NCBI GenBank assembly: GCA_002345545.1
Contig: DDVW01000024.1
Location: 1-25,668 of the forward strand
Origin: Stenotrophomonas sp. UBA2302
GTDB taxonomy: Bacteria; Pseudomonadota; Gammaproteobacteria; Xanthomonadales; Xanthomonadaceae
Direction of reading: 5' to 3'
DNA: 25,668 nucleotides
Of the stretch, positions 23,032 to 25,668 are shown one piece after another; positions within the stretch are counted from its first letter, which is position 1, and each line of letters opens with the position of its first letter. The translations under genes and the position numbers were made by a program. Below the pieces are notes generated by a model, which searched no databases, was not told the DNA's origin, and worked only from the letters and a program-made list of their open reading frames with translations.

Positions 23032-23865
23032 TCACTTTTTCTCCAGAAGCCGCAACAGTGCCTGCGCCGCGGCCGGGTTGCGGTGTTTGGCGGCGCTGAT
23101 GAAGTAGATGAACACCTCGCGCGGCGCGTGCGGGGCGGTATCGGCCGGCAGCAGGTAGGGCAGATCCGAACGTGCGGCGCCTTGTCGCCAGCGCTGCGCA
23201 CGTTCGGCCCACTGTGCCAGTTCCGGCAGCGGGTAGCCGCTGGCATGCGCATCGCGGCTGCGCATCAGCCGCGCATAGACGAAGTCGCCGCACAGGTCGG
23301 CGGCATTGGGATGCTCGGCCGAATCGGTATAGACCAGCGCCATGCCGTGCTGGCGGGCCAGTGCGACCAGTCCGGTATTGAAAAAGGCGCGATCACGCAC
23401 CTCCAGCGCGTGCCGCTGGCGGCGGCCGTTGACCTCCCTCGGCAGCAGCGCGAGGAAGGCGGCGAAGTCGTCCGGCTCCAGCGCACGGCCGGCCTCGAAC
23501 TGCCACAGCAGCGGCCCCAGCCGGTCACCGAGGTGGCTGATGCCGTCGATGAAATCCTCCACCTGCGCGCCGGTGGCGGCCAGTTTGCGCGCAGTGACAA
23601 TACGCTTGGGCGCCTTGGCCGAGAACACGAAGCCCTCCGGCGTGGCATCGCGCCAGCCGGCATAGATCGCCGGCTTCTGGGTGCCGTAGTACGTGCCGTT
23701 GATCTCGATGCTGGTCAGCTGGCGGCTGGCGAACTCCAGCTCGCGCCGCTGCACCAGTCCGGGCGGATAGAACGCGCCGCCGCGCCACGGTGCATAGGTC
23801 CAGCCGCCGATGCCGACGTGGAAGCCGGACGATGAGCGGTCAGTGCTGGAAAACAGGTCATCCAT
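23032..23865 (-). CDS. DUF72 family protein
   Basis: The 277-residue soluble protein belongs to the widely conserved DUF72 family, which has a TIM-barrel fold; its biochemical role is not established. Signs are the opening VGIGGWTYAPWRGGAFYPPGL, FASRQLTSIEINGTYYGTQK, the FVFSAKAPKRIVTARKL strand, LGPLLWQFE, HALEVRDRAFF and the closing FIYFISAAKHRNPAAAQALL. An in-frame ATG exists at 23892, but a CACAAT hexamer (23891-23896) overlaps it, so 23865 is preferred. The EamA gene starts 47 bases downstream, and the VOC gene ends 36 bases upstream on the same strand. Confidence 0.9.
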   Translation of the reverse strand: MDDLFSSTDRSSSGFHVGIGGWTYAPWRGGAFYPPGLVQRRELEFASRQLTSIEINGTYYGTQKPAIYAGWRDATPEGFVFSAKAPKRIVTARKLAATGAQVEDFIDGISHLGDRLGPLLWQFEAGRALEPDDFAAFLALLPREVNGRRQRHALEVRDRAFFNTGLVALARQHGMALVYTDSAEHPNAADLCGDFVYARLMRSRDAHASGYPLPELAQWAERAQRWRQGAARSDLPYLLPADTAPHAPREVFIYFISAAKHRNPAAAQALLRLLEKK

Positions 23866-23890
23866 GCAGAGCGGGTCCACGCAAAGCGCC

Positions 23891-23896
23891 ATTGTG
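23891..23896 (-). promoter_or_regulatory. -10-like hexamer CACAAT upstream of the DUF72 gene
   Basis: CACAAT on the minus strand lies 25 bases before the ATG at 23865 and has the same sequence as the -10 boxes of the S4/deaD pair. It is placed just before the VOC gene stop, so the DUF72 gene may also be read from the VOC transcript. Confidence 0.35.
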
Positions 23897-23901
23897 CCGG
23901 C

Positions 23902-24336
23902 TCAGGGCGCGGCCGGCGCCTGCCATGGGTCGTAGCTGCCGAACCACCACACATGCCCTTCGATATCACGGCAGCCATAGCCGCGGCCGCCGTACTCCTG
24001 ATCGGCGATCTCGATGACGATCTGCGCGCCGGCGGCCTTGGCGCGGGTGTAGTGGGCATCGGCGTCGGTCACGATCACGCAGGCGCTCTGGGTTTCCAGT
24101 CCGCCCACCTCGTCGGGCTGGATCATGTTCGCGCCCCATTGCCCGGGTTGCACCGAGCCCAGCATGACCATGCCGTTGCCGAATACCAGCTGTGTGTGGT
24201 GGACGATGTCGCCGTCCTGGTACACCGCATGGCGCTGGAAGCCGAAAGCCGTGCACAACCACTCGATCGCCGCTGGTGCATCGCGGTAGCGCAGACAGGG
24301 AATGATGGTGGCGGTGGTGGGGGCGGCAAGTTCCAT
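23902..24336 (-). CDS. VOC (glyoxalase/bleomycin-resistance fold) family protein
   Basis: The 144-residue cytoplasmic protein has the paired beta-alpha-beta-beta-beta repeats of the VOC fold: the first repeat opens IIPCLRYRDAPAAIEWLCTAFGF (about 11-33) with HHTQLVFGNGMVMLG, and the second covers VIVTDADAHYTRAKAAGAQIV (about 87-107) and ends GYGCRDIEGHVWWFGSYDP. This last segment is typical of the PhnB/YciA-like glyoxalase subgroup of unknown substrate. Putative metal ligands (His and Glu) are present, but activity is not assigned. The ATG at 24336 gives the family length. It is divergent from the serine hydrolase gene. Confidence 0.88.
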   Translation of the reverse strand: MELAAPTTATIIPCLRYRDAPAAIEWLCTAFGFQRHAVYQDGDIVHHTQLVFGNGMVMLGSVQPGQWGANMIQPDEVGGLETQSACVIVTDADAHYTRAKAAGAQIVIEIADQEYGGRGYGCRDIEGHVWWFGSYDPWQAPAAP

Positions 24337-24384
24337 GGCGGCATTCGTGCGGGACGTGGAAGGCGAGCCTGCGCGCGCACGCGT

Positions 24385-24390
24385 TACCAT
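24385..24390 (+). promoter_or_regulatory. -10-like hexamer TACCAT upstream of the second serine hydrolase
   Basis: TACCAT lies 53 bases before the TTG start at 24443, in the 106-base divergent gap to the VOC gene. The assignment rests only on resemblance to the other hexamers in the window. Confidence 0.25.
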
Positions 24391-24442
24391 CGCGGCAAGG
24401 CTGGCCCGTGCGGGGCCGGTATCGATCCAGAAGGAACACACA

Positions 24443-25668
24443 TTGAACAACTGGTTGGGCGGCGGGCTGGTGCTCGCGATGGGGATGGCCGCACAGGCAG
24501 CGGCAGCGCAGGACAGCGTGACGCCGGCGCAATTGCAGCAGCTCGATGCCACCGTGGAGCGGGTCCGTGAGCAGTTCGACGTGCCGGGCGTGGCGGTGGC
24601 CGTGGTCAAGGACGGCAAGGTGATCCTGGAGCGCGGCTGGGGTGTGCGCGAGCTGGGCAAGCCCGAGCCGGTGCAGGCCGACACGCTGTTCGCCATCGCC
24701 TCCAACACCAAGGCCTTCACCGCCACCGCACTGAACCTGCTGGCCGAGGACGGCAAGCTGAAAATGGACGACAAGGTGATCGACCACCTGCCGTCTTTCC
24801 GCATGTCCGATCCGTATGTCACCGGCGAGATGCGCATCCGCGATCTGCTCTCGCACCGCAGTGGCCTGAGCCTGGGCGCGGGCGACCTGCTGTTCTGGCC
24901 GACCACCACCTACAGCAATGCTGAAGTCGTGGCGCGGCTGGCCAAGGTGCCGCTCAAGGGCGGTTTCCGTGACCGCTACGCCTACGACAACATCCTCTAC
25001 GCGGTGGCCCAGCAGGTGATCGAAACCGTGTCCGGGCAGTCGTTCGATACGTTCCTGCAGTGGCGCATCTTCGACAAGGTCGGCATGGCCGGCACCCGCT
25101 ACAACGCCGATCACCTCAAGCCCGGCGACCTGGCCGCCATCGGCCATGCCAAGTTCGACTTCACCGATCTGCGCCCGGTCCCGCCGCTGACCTGGTCCAA
25201 CGCCGCCGGTGCCGGTGGCCTGTATTCCAGCGTGCACGACATGGCCAAATGGATGAACGTGCAACTGGCCGAAGGCCGGCTCGCCGATGGCACGCCGCTG
25301 TTCAGCGAGAAGACCCAGCAGCAGATGTGGCAGATGCAGATTCCGCAGGTGGTTCCCAAGCCGTCGGTGCCGGAGCTGGAAGCGGCCAAGCCGAATTTCG
25401 CCGGTTACGCCGAGGGCTGGAGCCTGAGCGACTACCGTGGACAGAAGCTGGTCTGGCACACCGGCGGCTGGCCGGGGCAGGTCTCGCGGCTGACGCTGGT
25501 GCCGGGGCAGGAGCTGGGTGTGGTGGTGCTGACCAACGCCGAATCCGGCGCCGCGTTCAACGCCATCACCATGAGCGTGCTCGACGCCATGCTCGAGGCG
25601 CCGGCGCATGACTGGGTCGCTGCCTATGCCGCGGCCGTGGCCAAATCGCAGGACAAGGCCGACGAAGG
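24443..25668 (+). CDS. Secreted serine hydrolase of the beta-lactamase (SxxK) family, 3' truncated by the window
   Basis: The frame runs from TTG at 24443 to the window end with no stop; 408 residues are visible. The TTG follows AAGGA (24431-24435) by 7 bases and gives a signal peptide (about 1-22, cut near AAAAQ), which a later ATG at 24479 would lose. The class C-like catalytic set is complete: S87-N-T-K90, Y181-D-N183 and H339-T-G-G342. The domain begins QFDVPGVAVAVVKDGKV and includes RIRDLLSHRSGL. The visible end (from about 385) is an Ala/Lys-rich linker of the kind that leads into a C-terminal DUF3471-type domain. It is probably a periplasmic peptidase or esterase rather than an antibiotic-resistance enzyme. 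Confidence 0.9.
   Translation, partial: MNNWLGGGLVLAMGMAAQAAAAQDSVTPAQLQQLDATVERVREQFDVPGVAVAVVKDGKVILERGWGVRELGKPEPVQADTLFAIASNTKAFTATALNLLAEDGKLKMDDKVIDHLPSFRMSDPYVTGEMRIRDLLSHRSGLSLGAGDLLFWPTTTYSNAEVVARLAKVPLKGGFRDRYAYDNILYAVAQQVIETVSGQSFDTFLQWRIFDKVGMAGTRYNADHLKPGDLAAIGHAKFDFTDLRPVPPLTWSNAAGAGGLYSSVHDMAKWMNVQLAEGRLADGTPLFSEKTQQQMWQMQIPQVVPKPSVPELEAAKPNFAGYAEGWSLSDYRGQKLVWHTGGWPGQVSRLTLVPGQELGVVVLTNAESGAAFNAITMSVLDAMLEAPAHDWVAAYAAAVAKSQDKADE

Noticed and set aside
1..25668. CRISPR array, tRNA, rRNA, insertion sequence or prophage genes
   Set aside because: No regularly spaced repeats, cloverleaf-type sequences, transposase motifs or phage structural genes were seen on either strand.

Overview
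The window is high-GC chromosomal DNA from a gammaproteobacterium that is very probably a member of Xanthomonadaceae (Stenotrophomonas-like). The grounds are the set of genes and the promoter style, with repeated -10 hexamers such as TAGACT, GATAAT and CACAAT; no marker gene that would fix the genus is present. I found no rRNA, tRNA, CRISPR array, insertion sequence or integrase.

Layout. Bases 1-2067 carry the 3' part of a large protein of DUF4020 type, a family usually fused to an N-terminal SIR2-like domain in antiviral proteins. Its start lies outside the window and its base composition is visibly less GC-rich than the rest. A 387-base stretch with no convincing gene (2068-2454) separates it from ordinary chromosome. 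Next comes a zinc-uptake locus: a ZnuD-like TonB-dependent receptor with His/Asp-rich loops (minus strand), divergent from a MerC-type membrane protein, with a good Zur-box match between them. It is followed by the small ribosomal protein bTHX with a structured leader and a strong terminator, a secreted SxxK serine hydrolase, and a LytS/LytTR two-component pair with overlapping stop and start codons.

On the minus strand lie a lipoprotein phosphodiesterase of the NPP family and a DNA-alkylation repair operon (Ada/AraC/AlkA fusion followed by an Ogt-type methyltransferase). Divergent from it are a ClpP-like lipoprotein and a DUF4019 protein, then a UbiM-like ubiquinone hydroxylase. A small S4-domain RNA-binding protein and a DeaD-like helicase diverge from twin promoters that share a perfect 13-bp inverted repeat. 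Two diguanylate cyclases (a 7TM type and a GAF type) flank the pseudouridine synthase RluF. The right end has an EamA/DMT exporter, a DUF72 protein and a VOC protein on the minus strand, and a second secreted SxxK serine hydrolase, cut by the window edge.

Function and interest. Most of the window is housekeeping or stress physiology: zinc acquisition, alkylation repair, RNA metabolism, quinone synthesis and c-di-GMP signalling. The points most worth following are the truncated SIR2/DUF4020-type gene, the Zur-box divergent pair, mutually exclusive hairpins in the bTHX leader, the ClpP-like lipoprotein with a candidate Ser/His pair, and four genes whose -10 hexamer ends exactly 6 nt before the ATG, which suggests leaderless mRNAs. 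I did not find a complete, clearly novel multi-gene system inside the window.
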